From: an uncultured Prevotella sp. | Lineage (GTDB): Bacteria; Bacteroidota; Bacteroidia; Bacteroidales; Bacteroidaceae | Direction of reading: 5' to 3' | Assembly (NCBI GenBank): GCA_947095945.1 | Contig: CAMUQM010000014.1 | Coordinates: 1 to 19,397 of the forward strand | Length of the DNA: 19,397 nucleotides | Part shown: positions 7,660 to 15,593 of the stretch, one piece after another | Position numbering within the stretch: the stretch's first letter is position 1 | Layout of the letters: every line of letters begins with the position of its first letter | Made by a program: the position numbers and the translations under genes | Notes under the pieces: generated by a model | Told to the model about the DNA's origin: nothing | The model's database searches: none | Seen by the model: only the letters and a program-made list of their open reading frames with translations

Positions 7660-8907
7660 ATGAACTACCCGCTTTTTATTGCTCGTAAAATATATAACGG
7701 AGGAGACAAGACTCGAAAGGTATCGAAGCCTGCTATTAGTATTGCTACAGTTGGTGTAGCAATTGGTTTAGCTGTGATGATTGTGTCTGTCTGTGTAGTA
7801 TTGGGCTTTAAACATTCCATCCGTGATAAGATGGTTGGCTTTGGAAGTCATATAACAGTAGCCAACTTCCTTACGTTGCAGAGTTCCGAACAATATCCAA
7901 TTGTGGTAAATGACTCACTTGTAAAGCAATTAAAGGCTGTTCCCGGAGTAAAACATGTACAGCGTTATGCGTATACTCAAGGCATATTGAAGACCGATAA
8001 TGATTTCTTAGGTGTCATGTTGAAAGGAGTTGGACCAGACTTTGACTCTACTTTTATTCATAATAATATGGTTGAAGGGAGTCTTCCTCGTTTTTCTGAC
8101 ACAGAAAATCAACAGAAATTGGTTATCTCTAAGACTATTGCTGATAAACTTAACCTAAAAGTTGGACAACGTCTTTTTGCTTACTTTATTAACGAAGAGG
8201 GTGTTCGCACACGTAAGTTTACTATCGCTGGTATCTATGAAACAAACATGAAGCAATTCGATTCACAGATTTGTTTCACAGACTTATACACAGCTAACAA
8301 GCTAAATGGTTGGGAACCTGACCAATGTAGCGGAGCAGAATTACTTGTCAACGACTTCTCACAGCTTAATGCTATTTCTTCTCGTGTACTTAATAAGGTA
8401 AAGAATACGGTTGATCATTATGGCGAAACCTACTCTTCCGAGAACATTATAGATCAAAATCAGCAGATATTCTCATGGCTTGATTTAATGGATTTGAACG
8501 TATGGATAATCCTTGCACTGATGATAGCCGTAGCTGGTGTTACGATGATATCAGGTCTATTGATTATCATTCTCGAACGTACCCAAATGATTGGTATCTT
8601 AAAGGCACTTGGTTCACGTAATCGTCAGATACGTCATATCTTTCTTTGGTTTGCTACCTTTATTATTGGTAGAGGTCTGCTTATTGGTAACCTCATAGGA
8701 TTAGGCGTTATCTTCTTACAGAAGTGGACTGGACTTATAAAGCTCGACCCACAGACTTATTATGTAAGTACGGTGCCAGTAGAAGTAAACCTCCCCCTTA
8801 TCATAGGTCTAAACATTGCTACAATGTTGGTATGTGTAGCTGTATTGATTGCGCCAAGCTATCTTATAAGTCGCATTCATCCAGCTAAGTCAATGCACTA
8901 CGAGTAA
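7660..8907 (+). CDS. LolC/E-type FtsX-family ABC transporter permease
   Basis: This 415-aa inner-membrane permease resembles the LolC/LolE subunits that, with the LolD ATPase, release lipoproteins from the inner membrane. The N-terminus MNYPLFIARKIY is typical of the family. It is followed by a membrane segment (about 26-52, ISIATVGVAIGLAVMIVS), a MacB-like periplasmic domain (about 55-270) and three C-terminal membrane segments (about 280-305, 325-350 and 375-400) forming the FtsX domain. The stretch LERTQMIGILKALGSRNRQIR is the cytoplasmic coupling region. No ATPase gene is adjacent, as often happens in Bacteroidota. It sits immediately after the heptamer-repeat element. The transporter family is secure; the lipoprotein substrate is inferred. 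Confidence 0.87.
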   Translation: MNYPLFIARKIYNGGDKTRKVSKPAISIATVGVAIGLAVMIVSVCVVLGFKHSIRDKMVGFGSHITVANFLTLQSSEQYPIVVNDSLVKQLKAVPGVKHVQRYAYTQGILKTDNDFLGVMLKGVGPDFDSTFIHNNMVEGSLPRFSDTENQQKLVISKTIADKLNLKVGQRLFAYFINEEGVRTRKFTIAGIYETNMKQFDSQICFTDLYTANKLNGWEPDQCSGAELLVNDFSQLNAISSRVLNKVKNTVDHYGETYSSENIIDQNQQIFSWLDLMDLNVWIILALMIAVAGVTMISGLLIIILERTQMIGILKALGSRNRQIRHIFLWFATFIIGRGLLIGNLIGLGVIFLQKWTGLIKLDPQTYYVSTVPVEVNLPLIIGLNIATMLVCVAVLIAPSYLISRIHPAKSMHYE

Positions 8908-8927
8908 TAACATTTATCCGCTTCAGA

Positions 8928-9647
8928 ATGAAAGCTATGAAAAGGAACCGAGTAGTTATCTATATTTCTGTTATCATAGGGATTATTTTAGCTGTATTCT
9001 GTATTATTAAATATATGCCTGTATATAACATATATATAGGAAAGTTGCGGGCTAAGGATCTAATAGAAAGATTAGAGAAATATAAAAAACAGCACGGAGA
9101 ATATCCAGAAACTTTGAAGCCTATAGGCTTTCCAAAGGCTGAAATAGGTGAGTATGTGGAGTATAAAGGTACTTGTTATTATTATATAAGACAAAGTGAG
9201 TGTGACTTTGATTTGGAAATTACTGATGGTTTAGACTCCCCTATTTACTATTCACTCGCCGAAAAATGGTTTAGTGTCAACAGGGCTGAAATTATCAAAC
9301 AGCTTACAGAACCACTTTATAAAAAATATTTATTAGCAGAGTCTTCAAATAAACTCACAACCTCAGTACGTAGCAACGTTACAAAAAGTGAGAAGGAAAA
9401 CATCCCTTTCTTTAACTACACAACAGCAGACAGCATAATTTTTATAAAGAAGTTTTATGACAAAAAACATATTGCTTCAAAGGGCTTTGCTTTAGTTGAT
9501 GCTAAAACTAAAAAGATAAAGCCTATTGGATCTTGGACTATATTTACTTACAACGGAAAGAGTTATCAAGTTACTTATGACAAAGATTCATCTAAAGGAC
9601 AAATTTTATCACGTCTTTACTTGCGGGTTACGTGCAGGTGCGAGTAA
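8928..9647 (+). CDS. Hypothetical single-pass membrane protein
   Basis: I do not recognise this 239-aa protein. It has a basic N-terminus and one membrane segment (about 9-28, VVIYISVIIGIILAVFCII). The helix that follows, LIERLEKYKKQHGEYPETL, looks like the periplasmic helix of many pseudopilin-like or small anchored proteins. The remainder is polar and probably periplasmic. It starts 20 bp after the permease stop and is likely co-transcribed with it. Two starts are possible (ATG at 8928 or four codons on); the first is used. Its 3' end overlaps the next gene in a different frame, so the C-terminus beyond about residue 216 may have been altered by a frame change. Confidence 0.65.
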   Translation: MKAMKRNRVVIYISVIIGIILAVFCIIKYMPVYNIYIGKLRAKDLIERLEKYKKQHGEYPETLKPIGFPKAEIGEYVEYKGTCYYYIRQSECDFDLEITDGLDSPIYYSLAEKWFSVNRAEIIKQLTEPLYKKYLLAESSNKLTTSVRSNVTKSEKENIPFFNYTTADSIIFIKKFYDKKHIASKGFALVDAKTKKIKPIGSWTIFTYNGKSYQVTYDKDSSKGQILSRLYLRVTCRCE

Positions 9648-10080
9648 ATTAGGTCTATTAACTATTTTATCTTTGATGGTATTTTCTTGTACGCTTAGAA
9701 AGCCAACTGAAGTGAAGAAGCATAGAACTGATATTAGCTTTATTAATAACCGAGATATTCATTTTGATATCTTGAAGGTGGCTTGCGATTCCTGTTTTCC
9801 TATTCACGATATTGGTTATCGTGTACGTGTAAAGTTATCCGCCGACGAGGATAGCCTTATAAAAACTATTAAGAAAGAACAATGGTTGCAACTTTTGCAG
9901 AATTCGGCAACTGATTATGCAGCCAATGCCTTGTTATATTCCCTTTACAATCGTGATGCAATAGTTTTATTATACCATAGAGACATCGAAGATTGGAGGA
10001 TGTCTATGAAGGAAGATGATATAAATTACTGGAAAGGTAATCTTCGGTTTTGTAAAGAAAATTACAAGGTTGAAAAATAA
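9577..10080 (+). CDS. Hypothetical lipoprotein
   Basis: This ORF gives a 167-aa protein with a hydrophobic stretch and lipobox (LTILSLMVFSC, cysteine 38), so a lipoprotein is likely. The rest contains a short cysteine pair (VACDSCFP) and a helical part (IKKEQWLQLLQNSATDYAANALLYSLY). No family is recognised. ATG 9577 is the only in-frame ATG before the signal, but it makes the n-region unusually long and overlaps the upstream gene by 71 bp in another frame; a TTG at 9526 would be longer still. Either the genes truly overlap or a frameshift has blurred their boundary. It is followed directly by two hairpins and is probably the last gene of the permease unit. Confidence 0.6.
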   Translation: MTKIHLKDKFYHVFTCGLRAGASKLGLLTILSLMVFSCTLRKPTEVKKHRTDISFINNRDIHFDILKVACDSCFPIHDIGYRVRVKLSADEDSLIKTIKKEQWLQLLQNSATDYAANALLYSLYNRDAIVLLYHRDIEDWRMSMKEDDINYWKGNLRFCKENYKVEK

Positions 10081-10115
10081 TTAAGGCTTACTTCAATCTG
10101 AATTAGGCCTTAATT
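10079..10115 (+). terminator. Hairpin just after the lipoprotein stop
   Basis: AATTAAGGC (10079-10087) pairs perfectly with GCCTTAATT (10107-10115) around a 19-nt loop, beginning in the stop codon of the preceding gene. There is no T-tract. Its loop contains CTTCAAT, complementary to the loop of the next hairpin. Confidence 0.55.
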
Positions 10116-10123
10116 GATGTTCA

Positions 10124-10158
10124 AAAGGGCGTTAATTGAAGCCATACTAACGCCCTTT
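10124..10158. terminator. GC-richer hairpin, probable terminator
   Basis: AAAGGGCGTTA (10124-10134) pairs perfectly with TAACGCCCTTT (10148-10158) around a 13-nt loop, ATTGAAGCCATAC. It is followed by AAGAG rather than T-residues. The position, 44 nt after the stop, and the stem strength fit transcription termination or 3'-end protection. Confidence 0.65.
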
Positions 10159-10353
10159 AAGAGTCCAATTAAGCACCTTTTCTTGCACGAGTTTGTAATC
10201 ATTTGATTTACTTTTAGTTACAAGGGTAATTGAAAATGCTATTTTCTTATCGTTTTAAGGTATAATATAAGAAAAGTATGTAAACTTTTTTCTAATCCTT
10301 GTTGTGGTAATTTTAGAGTAAAAATATTACTTATAAGTTTTATGTTGTTGCTT

Positions 10354-10412
10354 AGCACACGTCGTGCTATTGGTAAGCACCAATGGTGCGAGAGCCTAAC
10401 ACCAATGGTGCG
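10354..10412. repeat. 22-nt-period array of three small palindromes (copy 2)
   Basis: Three units occur at 10354-10368, 10376-10390 and 10398-10412, again with an exact 22-nt period: AGCAC-ACGTC-GTGCT, AGCAC-CAATG-GTGCG and AACAC-CAATG-GTGCG. Spacers are ATTGGTA and AGAGCCT. A half unit follows at 10420 (AACAC). The array is bracketed by a 10-bp direct repeat AAAATATTAC at 10321-10330 and 10430-10439. It lies between the converging ends of the lipoprotein and YolD-like genes, the same kind of site as copy 1 at 4667-4725. The rest of the 10159-10481 gap is AT-rich and shows no gene. Confidence 0.8.
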
Positions 10413-10481
10413 AATGCTAAACACTTTATAAAATATTACCGAAGTAGTGTCTTTTTAAGTCTTAATTCCTATTATAAACAT

Positions 10482-10907
10482 CTAAAGTTTATTGGGAGAA
10501 AACACCTCTCCTTCTAAGCCAACAATGGCATCAATACTTATTCTCGTTCTATCTTTCATTATAATGATGCGTTCATTGGTTCGAATAGCCTTGACAACAC
10601 CTGTAATTGTAAGGTATTGTCCCCCATCCTTACGTTCGTCGGGTTGGAAGTAAGTAATTGTAATTGTTGGCTCTTCTTCTAAATGAGTGGTAAGAATTGA
10701 AAGTTTTCTGTCCATCAGTTGACGGTCGTCTTCCATCATCTCAATCTTTGGATTTGTTTGTCGGGCAGTCTCAGCAATTGCATCCCCATAACCAGTAAGA
10801 GCTGAAAAGGGGGCAAACTGTGCCGCCCGATTATAGAGACTCATCTGCGGATGTCGCTTTGAGACATGACGAGGAAGGTGAATAATATCATCGTAATTAT
10901 CTGTCAT
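10482..10907 (-). CDS. YolD-like family protein
   Basis: This 141-aa protein resembles the YolD-like family, found beside UvrX/UmuC-type Y-family polymerases and thought to be a UmuD-like accessory factor. The N-terminal half has DIIHLPRHVSKRHPQMS and YNRAAQFAPFSALTGYGDAI, the conserved region of the family. The C-terminal part is a small beta-rich domain (YLTITGVVKAIRTNERIIIM). Its start overlaps the end of the polymerase gene by 4 bp, so the two are translationally coupled in one operon. No UmuD-type autocleavage site is visible. It was assigned by sequence character and by the diagnostic neighbour. Confidence 0.87.
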   Translation of the reverse strand: MTDNYDDIIHLPRHVSKRHPQMSLYNRAAQFAPFSALTGYGDAIAETARQTNPKIEMMEDDRQLMDRKLSILTTHLEEEPTITITYFQPDERKDGGQYLTITGVVKAIRTNERIIIMKDRTRISIDAIVGLEGEVFSPNKL

Positions 10908-12424
10908 GCCTTATGTCCTCCTATCTGTTTGTTTCGTTCTCTTGCCGTCGAACCTTCATCAAAGTTCAAACCACGGAGCATAGAGTTCTTACCAAATCGT
11001 TTTTTAATATTGATAATCGTTTCTTGTATCTTCCTTTCACGTGTTAACTCAGCATCTTCAACCTGCTTTTCTCGCCTTACTGCTTCATAATCTGTAAACA
11101 TATCGAGCTCAACAGGCTTATGTGCCTTTTGTTTCATTTGCTCTTCACTAATGACGTGATTAGTTGAGATACCCAGTCTTCTGACTAATAACCTTTTATC
11201 GACAATATCATCATAAAGTGCAAGAACAGCCTTAGCAATTAGGCGAGTTGAAGATGTAAATCGATGAAGATTGGCTGTTCCGTGTGAACTCTTTGGTACT
11301 TTTCGCCCATACCAGTCAACAGTAATACGACCAGTATATCCCTTTCCTGCAGGCGAAGTCAGGCTTTCACGGTCATAGCCAACGTATAAAACGAGTTGAT
11401 CCGTAACGCAACGTTTCTCAACTAAGTCTAAGGCTATCGCATCTATCATCTCCTGCACGACAACTCTTGCTTTACGAAAGCTGTATGGTTCTTGAAGAAC
11501 TTGACCGCTACTCATTGAGCTATGCTCTGGTCGGTATGCCTTAACCATTTCCATTGTACAAGGCTCCCATCCCCAAGCATGGTCAATAAGCAATTCTGCA
11601 TTGACTCCGAAAAGTTTATAAAGAAGCTCTTCTTGATGAATAGAGCAGCGTGCAATTTTCCCCATCGTGTCTATCCCATAAGAATATAGACGCTGTGCAA
11701 TTCCTCTTCCTACACGCCAGAAGTCTGTAAGTGGGCGATGGTCCCAAAGCTTTTCACGATAGCTTTGTTCATCTAATTCGGCTATACGCACTCCATCTTT
11801 GTCAGCAGGAATATGCTTTGCAACGATATCCATAGCCACCTTACACAGATACATATTCGTACCAATGCCCGCAGTTGCTGTTATACCAGTCTCACGCAAT
11901 ACGTCGCTTATCATCTTCCTTACCAATTCGTGACCTGTCATCCGATAGCTGGAAAGGTAAGCTGTAGCATCAATAAACACTTCGTCTATCGAATACACAT
12001 GTATATCTTCTGGGGCAATATATCGTAGGTAGACATTGTATATCTTTGCACTATGCTTGATATAATGCGCCATACGGGGCATTGCTGTTAAATAGTCAAC
12101 AGCCCAGTCGGGATGCTGTTCGAGCTCTTTCGCATTATATGACTTTCCTGTTAGCGCTTTTCCTGCCAAGGTGCTACGCTCTTCATTGACCTCTCTTAAT
12201 CGTTGTATCACCTCAAACAAACGTGCTCGTCCGGGAATACCATGTGTTTTCAAAGAAGGTGAAACCGCAAGACAAATTGTCTTTTCAGTTCTTCCTTCAT
12301 CCGCAACAACCAAGTTTGTCGTCATAGGGTCAAGTCCACGCTCTACACACTCCACACTGGCATAGAACGATTTTAGGTCTATGGCAATGTAAGTTTTGGT
12401 AGATAGCTTTCTTGATGAAGACAT
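10904..12424 (-). CDS. Y-family DNA polymerase, UvrX/UmuC-like
   Basis: This 506-aa translesion polymerase synthesises DNA across lesions at low fidelity. The catalytic core is visible: AIDLKSFYASVE with metal-binding aspartate 16 and steric-gate tyrosine 21, and YSIDEVFID with aspartate 147 and glutamate 148. A helix-hairpin-helix-like thumb region follows near WRVGRGIAQRLYSYGI, and a little-finger domain is around 320-430. The insert at about 80-115 and the YolD-like partner place it with the UvrX/YqjW group rather than DinB. The C-terminal region is basic and rich in KR and may carry clamp-binding peptides, although I see no certain one. Upstream lies a 14-bp palindrome that may be a control site. 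Length is in the usual range and the gene looks intact. Confidence 0.9.
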   Translation of the reverse strand: MSSSRKLSTKTYIAIDLKSFYASVECVERGLDPMTTNLVVADEGRTEKTICLAVSPSLKTHGIPGRARLFEVIQRLREVNEERSTLAGKALTGKSYNAKELEQHPDWAVDYLTAMPRMAHYIKHSAKIYNVYLRYIAPEDIHVYSIDEVFIDATAYLSSYRMTGHELVRKMISDVLRETGITATAGIGTNMYLCKVAMDIVAKHIPADKDGVRIAELDEQSYREKLWDHRPLTDFWRVGRGIAQRLYSYGIDTMGKIARCSIHQEELLYKLFGVNAELLIDHAWGWEPCTMEMVKAYRPEHSSMSSGQVLQEPYSFRKARVVVQEMIDAIALDLVEKRCVTDQLVLYVGYDRESLTSPAGKGYTGRITVDWYGRKVPKSSHGTANLHRFTSSTRLIAKAVLALYDDIVDKRLLVRRLGISTNHVISEEQMKQKAHKPVELDMFTDYEAVRREKQVEDAELTRERKIQETIINIKKRFGKNSMLRGLNFDEGSTARERNKQIGGHKA

Positions 12425-12473
12425 TGAAGGTGATGATTAGAAGTTGTAGATGTGAAAAGAGCTTAAAGGGGTT

Positions 12474-12487
12474 AAAACAATTGTTTT
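12474..12487. promoter_or_regulatory. 14-bp perfect palindrome upstream of the polymerase operon
   Basis: AAAACAATTGTTTT is a perfect palindrome 50 nt upstream of the polymerase start, a plausible dimeric-repressor operator. No protein is known to me for this site, and AT-rich palindromes arise easily by chance. No TAnnTTTG element is visible for this operon. Confidence 0.35.
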
Positions 12488-12508
12488 GTTGAGAGTGAGC
12501 AATTTAAA

Positions 12509-12576
12509 AGGAATTATAGAAGTTAAGACATAGACCTTTTGCTTTACTGACAAATCAATTTTATGTCTTAATTCCT
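12509..12576 (-). terminator. Bulged hairpin, probable terminator of the small lipoprotein gene
   Basis: TATGTCTTAA (12562-12571) pairs perfectly with TTAAGACATA (12523-12532), and the adjoining ATTCCT pairs with AGGAAT (12509-12514) across a bulge. On the minus strand the stem is followed by TTTTAAATT. It starts about 36 nt beyond the stop of the minus-strand lipoprotein gene. Confidence 0.5.
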
Positions 12577-12611
12577 CTAAATCCCTTTATTTTCAAACTC
12601 TTTAATTCTCT

Positions 12612-13010
12612 TTAATAATCCTTCTCTGTGTAGGTTTCGTCCAACAACACCTTTGTAGGGGATTTTCCTGAACGATAAGTATATCTAAAGTTAAAGCCTG
12701 CATCTTTGTAACCTTTAGTCCCAGCATCAGCCTTTAACGCATCATTCAAGGCGTTTCTTAACTCTGATTTCTTGGAAATAACAGCCTGTTCGTTATCAGC
12801 ATTTCCGACAAGTGAGTAGTAGTAATGAATCGTACGAGAAGATGGTTCAAATACCATACTGTCCATTCTTGTGTCGTTGACTACGGGTGTAGGACACTTC
12901 TTCTCGGTATATTCTTTACATTCCTGTGCTGCTCTGTCTTCCAGACTATTACGACAAGCAGAGAGAGAGAGCAGTAGTATGCCTACATAAAATAAATGTT
13001 TCATTCTCAT
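12612..13010 (-). CDS. Small hypothetical lipoprotein
   Basis: This 132-aa protein has a clear lipoprotein signal: basic start, hydrophobic stretch VGILLLSLSAC, lipobox LSAC and cysteine 19. The mature part is hydrophilic, with ECKEYTEKKCPTPVV and a charged C-terminus ending ETYTEKDY. It resembles the many small Bacteroidota lipoproteins of unknown role. An in-frame ATG two codons later is an equally good start. A TATCTTTG -7 element lies about 80 nt upstream on the same strand. It is probably a single-gene transcript, divergent from lepA and ended by the hairpin at 12509-12576. Confidence 0.8.
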   Translation of the reverse strand: MRMKHLFYVGILLLSLSACRNSLEDRAAQECKEYTEKKCPTPVVNDTRMDSMVFEPSSRTIHYYYSLVGNADNEQAVISKKSELRNALNDALKADAGTKGYKDAGFNFRYTYRSGKSPTKVLLDETYTEKDY

Positions 13011-13089
13011 TCAAGTTAATATTAATTTAGTTTAGGGGCATTATACGAAGAAAACTCTTTTTATTTTATCCCTAACTATATATCCGTTG

Positions 13090-13097
13090 CAAAGATA
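13090..13097 (-). promoter_or_regulatory. Bacteroidota -7 element for the small lipoprotein
   Basis: On the minus strand this reads TATCTTTG, a perfect TAnnTTTG element about 80 nt upstream of the lipoprotein start in the region divergent from lepA. Confidence 0.6.
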
Positions 13098-13151
13098 AGA
13101 AAAAATAGGCAATTTCTTATTTTAAGGTTCTTAATTCTCAATAATTATGAC

Positions 13152-13159
13152 TATATTTG
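13152..13159 (+). promoter_or_regulatory. Bacteroidota -7 element for lepA
   Basis: TATATTTG matches TAnnTTTG and ends 24 nt before the lepA ATG. It overlaps an in-frame TTG at 13157, which supports the later ATG as the real start. Confidence 0.65.
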
Positions 13160-13183
13160 CACTTTGAAAATATAGACAAACTG

Positions 13184-14965
13184 ATGAATCATATAAGAAA
13201 TTTCTGCATTATTGCCCATATTGACCATGGCAAGTCGACTTTGGCGGATCGTCTCCTTGAATATACTCAGACGATTAAGATTACTGGAGGGCAGATGCTT
13301 GATGATATGGATTTGGAGCGTGAGCGTGGTATAACAATCAAGAGTCATGCTATCCAAATGGAGTACACATTGGATAAGGAGAAATATGTTCTTAATCTTA
13401 TTGATACTCCGGGACACGTAGACTTCTCGTATGAGGTTTCACGAAGTATTGCTGCATGTGAAGGAGCATTGCTTATCGTTGATGCAACACAGGGAGTACA
13501 AGCACAGACAATCTCGAATCTCTATATGGCAATCGACCATAATTTGGAGATTATCCCTATTATCAATAAGATTGATATGCCAAATGCTATGCCTGAAGAG
13601 GTAGAAGACGAGATAGTCGACCTTATTGGTTGTGACCCGAAGGATATCATTCGTGCCAGCGGAAAGACTGGTGAAGGCGTTGCAGACATTCTTGAAGCAA
13701 TTATTAAGCGTGTTCCTGCACCAAAAGGGGATGTACAGGCACCTTTGCAAGCACTTATCTTTGACTCAATCTTCAATTCCTTCCGTGGTATCATTACACT
13801 TTGTAAGATAGAGAATGGCGTTATCAAGAAGGGTGATAAAGTTAAGTTTGTACAAACAGGAATGGAATACGATGCCGACGAAGTGGGCGTATTGAAGATG
13901 GACATGATGCCGACCAAACAACTATCAACGGGTGAGGTTGGATATATCATCTCTGGTATTAAGAATGCCACAGAGGTGAAGGTTGGTGATACTGTTACCC
14001 ATATCGTCAATCCTTGCAAGCAAGCAATTGAAGGATTCCAAGAAGTAAAGCCTATGGTCTTTGCCGGTGTCTACCCTATTGACCCAAATGACTATGAAGG
14101 TTTGCGTGCTTCTTTGGAGAAACTTCAACTAAATGATGCCTCACTGACCTTCCAGCCAGAGAGTTCTCAGGCTTTGGGCTTTGGCTTCCGTTGTGGCTTC
14201 TTAGGTCTGCTTCACATGGAGATTATACAGGAGCGCTTGGATCGTGAGTTCAATATGGATGTCATTACCACCGTACCTAACGTTAGCTACATGGTATATG
14301 ACAAGCAAGGAAACGAAAAAGAGGTTCATAACCCATCTGGTCTACCAGATCAGACGATGATTGATCATATTGAAGAACCATATATCAAAGCATCTATTAT
14401 CACCTCAAGTGAATACATTGGTCCTATTATGACACTTTGTCTTGACAAGAGAGGTGAACTTGTTAGCCAGAACTATGTGAGCGGAAACCGTTTGGAACTC
14501 ATCTTTATGATTCCATTGGGTGAAATCGTTATAGACTTCTATGACAAGTTGAAGAGTATTTCAAAGGGATACGCTTCATTTGATTATCATATTGATTCGT
14601 TCCGTCCATCAAAGTTAGCAAAGCTTGATATTCTCTTGAATGGAGAACCAGTTGATGCCCTTTCAACGCTGACACATGATAGCAACGCTGTTGTATTTGG
14701 AAGAAAAATATGTGAGAAGTTGAAAGACCTGATACCACGTCAGCAATTTGACATTGCTATTCAGGCTGCTATCGGTGCAAAGATTGTTGCACGAGAAACA
14801 GTTAAACAGGTACGTAAGGACGTTACAGCGAAGTGTTATGGTGGTGATATCAGCCGTAAGCGTAAACTTCTTGAGAAGCAAAAGAAAGGTAAGAAACGTA
14901 TGAAGCAAGTTGGAAACGTACAGGTACCACAGAAAGCATTCCTTGCAGTATTGAAGTTAGATTAA
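13184..14965 (+). CDS. lepA: Elongation factor 4 (back-translocating GTPase LepA)
   Basis: LepA is a ribosome-bound GTPase that affects translocation and ribosome biogenesis. The 593-aa length is standard. GTPase motifs are visible: G1 AHIDHGKS (11-18), the switch region with RERGITIKSH, G3 DTPGHVDF (74-81) and G4 NKID (128-131). The EF4-specific C-terminal domain is basic and contains KCYGGDISRKRKLLEKQKKG and VPQKAFLAVLKL at the end. I chose ATG 13184 over an in-frame TTG nine codons upstream, because family proteins begin MNxIRNFCIIAHIDHGKS and the TTG falls in the promoter. The Crp/Fnr gene starts 28 bp downstream and may be co-transcribed. Confidence 0.97.
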   Translation: MNHIRNFCIIAHIDHGKSTLADRLLEYTQTIKITGGQMLDDMDLERERGITIKSHAIQMEYTLDKEKYVLNLIDTPGHVDFSYEVSRSIAACEGALLIVDATQGVQAQTISNLYMAIDHNLEIIPIINKIDMPNAMPEEVEDEIVDLIGCDPKDIIRASGKTGEGVADILEAIIKRVPAPKGDVQAPLQALIFDSIFNSFRGIITLCKIENGVIKKGDKVKFVQTGMEYDADEVGVLKMDMMPTKQLSTGEVGYIISGIKNATEVKVGDTVTHIVNPCKQAIEGFQEVKPMVFAGVYPIDPNDYEGLRASLEKLQLNDASLTFQPESSQALGFGFRCGFLGLLHMEIIQERLDREFNMDVITTVPNVSYMVYDKQGNEKEVHNPSGLPDQTMIDHIEEPYIKASIITSSEYIGPIMTLCLDKRGELVSQNYVSGNRLELIFMIPLGEIVIDFYDKLKSISKGYASFDYHIDSFRPSKLAKLDILLNGEPVDALSTLTHDSNAVVFGRKICEKLKDLIPRQQFDIAIQAAIGAKIVARETVKQVRKDVTAKCYGGDISRKRKLLEKQKKGKKRMKQVGNVQVPQKAFLAVLKLD

Positions 14966-14993
14966 AATCAAAGATATAAGAAAGGAAAGGAAA

Positions 14994-15593
14994 ATGAAAG
15001 ATTTGGTAAACGATACAAGAGATATAGCGCGTGAATTGGCACGTAAATATAGTACGATGACTCATGACGAGTTGGATGTACTTGAAAGTATCCTCGTGCC
15101 AATGAAATTCGCTAAAGGACAGATGATTCTCAGTGAGGGTGAGGTCTGCAAGCACGTTTATTATATAGAAAGAGGTCTTATTCGCCAATTCTATTTCAAA
15201 AATGGCAAGCAGATTACCGAACACTTAGGAGAGGACAGAAGTATCTTTATGTGTATCGAAAGTCTTTTCCGTGAGGAGCCTACAAAACTACAAGTTGAGG
15301 CTTTAGAGCCAACATGGGTTTATGCTCTGCCTAAACAGAAGTTGGAACAGGTGGCACTTCATAATGTCAACATCCAGATTCTCTATCGTAAGATATTAGA
15401 AGAGAGTCTTATCACTTCACAGATACATGCTGACCTTGTGCGTTTTGAGACAGCACAGGCTCGCTATAAGAGAATGTGTAAACTCAGTCCACAGGTTATT
15501 TTGCGTGCACCGCTGGTCTATATTGCCAGCTATCTGCAGATGACACCAGAAACATTAAGCCGTGTTCGTTCATCAACATTGCTTGATGATTAA
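14994..15593 (+). CDS. Crp/Fnr-family transcriptional regulator
   Basis: This 199-aa regulator has an N-terminal cyclic-nucleotide-binding-like fold: VPMKFAKGQMILSEGEVC (about 36-53), YYIERGLIRQFYFKNGK and EHLGEDRSIFM. The C-terminal helix-turn-helix is around APLVYIASYLQMTPETLSRVR (about 173-193), with the recognition helix near TPETLSRVR. The cysteine pattern for an Fnr iron-sulfur cluster is absent. The ligand cannot be predicted, since the Bacteroidota members of this family mostly lack cAMP-binding residues. A GGAAAGGAAA stretch precedes the ATG. It follows lepA by 28 bp. Its last codons overlap the start of the next ORF by 8 bp if that ORF begins at 15586. Confidence 0.9.
   Translation: MKDLVNDTRDIARELARKYSTMTHDELDVLESILVPMKFAKGQMILSEGEVCKHVYYIERGLIRQFYFKNGKQITEHLGEDRSIFMCIESLFREEPTKLQVEALEPTWVYALPKQKLEQVALHNVNIQILYRKILEESLITSQIHADLVRFETAQARYKRMCKLSPQVILRAPLVYIASYLQMTPETLSRVRSSTLLDD

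Noticed and set aside
10239..10424. 61-codon minus-strand ORF
   Set aside because: It overlaps the palindrome array and AT-rich spacer and has no protein character.
13157..13183. Nine-codon N-terminal extension of LepA from TTG
   Set aside because: The TTG is part of the TATATTTG promoter element, and LepA proteins start at the MN-I-RNF motif.
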